A stretch of 64,000 nt of DNA, taken from assembly GCA_035578175.1 (NCBI GenBank), contig JAQMRL010000001.1, forward strand, positions 59,109,553 through 59,173,552, given 5' to 3'. The notes beneath the pieces are model-generated. The model had not been told where the DNA came from. It worked only from the letters and a program-made list of their open reading frames with translations, and ran no database searches. Numbering within the stretch: the first letter of the stretch is position 1; every line of letters begins with the position of its first letter. Source of the DNA: Catonia carolina (lineage: Eukaryota; Arthropoda; Insecta; Hemiptera; Achilidae). A program made the position numbers and the translations under genes. Of the stretch, positions 63,463 through 64,000 are shown piece after piece.

Positions 63463-64000
63463 CAGTCGACCTCGGTTAGAAAGCTATATCGGTTATAGCG
63501 CTATTTTCAAAATGTCCCCAGTCTTCTATATTAAGTTAACATGTATTTAGGCTCGGTTATAACGCTTTGTGAACTCGGATACAGCGCTGTTTAGAATAGA
63601 AAGGGGCCCTTTCTTAGAATTTTGTTGCAGGCTACACAAACAACGTGAGTTGAGTCATTTCCTGCCAGGCGTTCTCACGCTCACACATATGTCTGTATGC
63701 CTTAGTGAGAATTCTTAGAATTTTGTTGCAGGCTACACAACATCGTGAGTTGAGTCATTTCCTGCCAGGCGTTCTCACCCTCACACATATGTCTGTATGC
63801 CTTAGTGGGGGTGTCTATAGTGTGCCTTGGTGGGGAGAAAGCTTCAATTTAATTTTCTGAACCCACAACAGTGTGCGCATGGTGTTGCTCGTATACAGTA
63901 TATTTTGTTAATAGTCCGTGATCGTTACGTTTCAGTTTTGTGTTTTGTATCGTGCGCTAACATCATGGCAAAAAGAAAAGCCTTATCATTTGACTTAAAA
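63463..64000 (+). mobile_element. Tigger/pogo-like transposon, left end (partial)
   Basis: After TA at 63461-63462 it begins CAGTCGACCTCGGTTA, the type of TIR seen in pogo/Tigger elements, with degenerate repeats of it within the first 130 bp (CGGTTATAGCG, CGGTTATAACGC). An internal 101-bp tandem duplication lies at 63611-63807. The right end is outside the window. Confidence 0.75.
63965..64000 (+). CDS. Start of the Tigger/pogo-like transposase (partial)
   Basis: ATG at 63965 (ATC precedes) starts MAKRKALSFDLK, very similar to the first residues of Tigger and CENP-B-like proteins (the DNA-binding N-terminal region). The window ends after 12 codons, so the identity depends largely on this short match and on the TIR. 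Confidence 0.65.
   Translation, partial: MAKRKALSFDLK

Overview
This is AT-rich eukaryotic nuclear DNA with introns bounded by GT-AG, poly(A)-tailed non-LTR elements, tRNA-derived SINEs, a complete piggyBac element and a complete Tc1/mariner-type element. That mix, together with IAP-type BIR and RING proteins and TCAGT initiators, points to an arthropod, most likely an insect. The sequence alone does not fix the species. About half of the window is recognisable mobile DNA.

Region 1 (1-3.7 kb) holds the 3' part of a jockey/CR1-like LINE with an (AAAT)n tail, an LTR next to a polypurine tract, and a perfect three-stem fold.

Region 2 (3.7-37.2 kb) is one long split gene on the + strand. Eleven exons, with splice phases that all fit, give a conceptual 629-residue protein: an N-terminal FLYWCH zinc finger, a MULE-type DDE transposase domain with D, D and E all visible, an acidic linker and a C-terminal C3HC4 RING. 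Its 21-kb first intron holds a nested stack: a Ty3/gypsy element sits inside a 400-bp repeat; two I-like LINE copies sit inside the gypsy element; a third LINE copy sits inside the second. A tRNA-type SINE and an apparently intact mariner-like transposon follow.

Region 3 (37.2-47.9 kb) has no convincing host gene. It holds a small TIR element, families of dispersed repeats, tandem repeats, a (CA)n tract and a transposase fragment.

Region 4 (48-56.9 kb, - strand) is a protein-primed, family-B DNA polymerase pseudogene of the Polinton/virus type. It is broken into N- and C-terminal parts by two I-like LINE copies, has several frameshifts, and lacks the middle of the polymerase.

Region 5 (57-63.5 kb, + strand) has an apparently intact piggyBac transposon with TTAA duplications and paired subterminal palindromes; a five-exon gene with two IAP-type RING fingers; and two tandem 490-bp units, each carrying a single-BIR ORF behind a perfect palindrome and a TCAGT initiator. 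A third unit keeps only the promoter. Together they look like an IAP split into separate RING and BIR genes, beside a virus-like polymerase. The right edge enters a Tigger/pogo-like transposon.

The strongest candidates for something undescribed are the FLYWCH-MULE-RING gene, and the polymerase plus split-IAP locus as a possible captured virus-like element.
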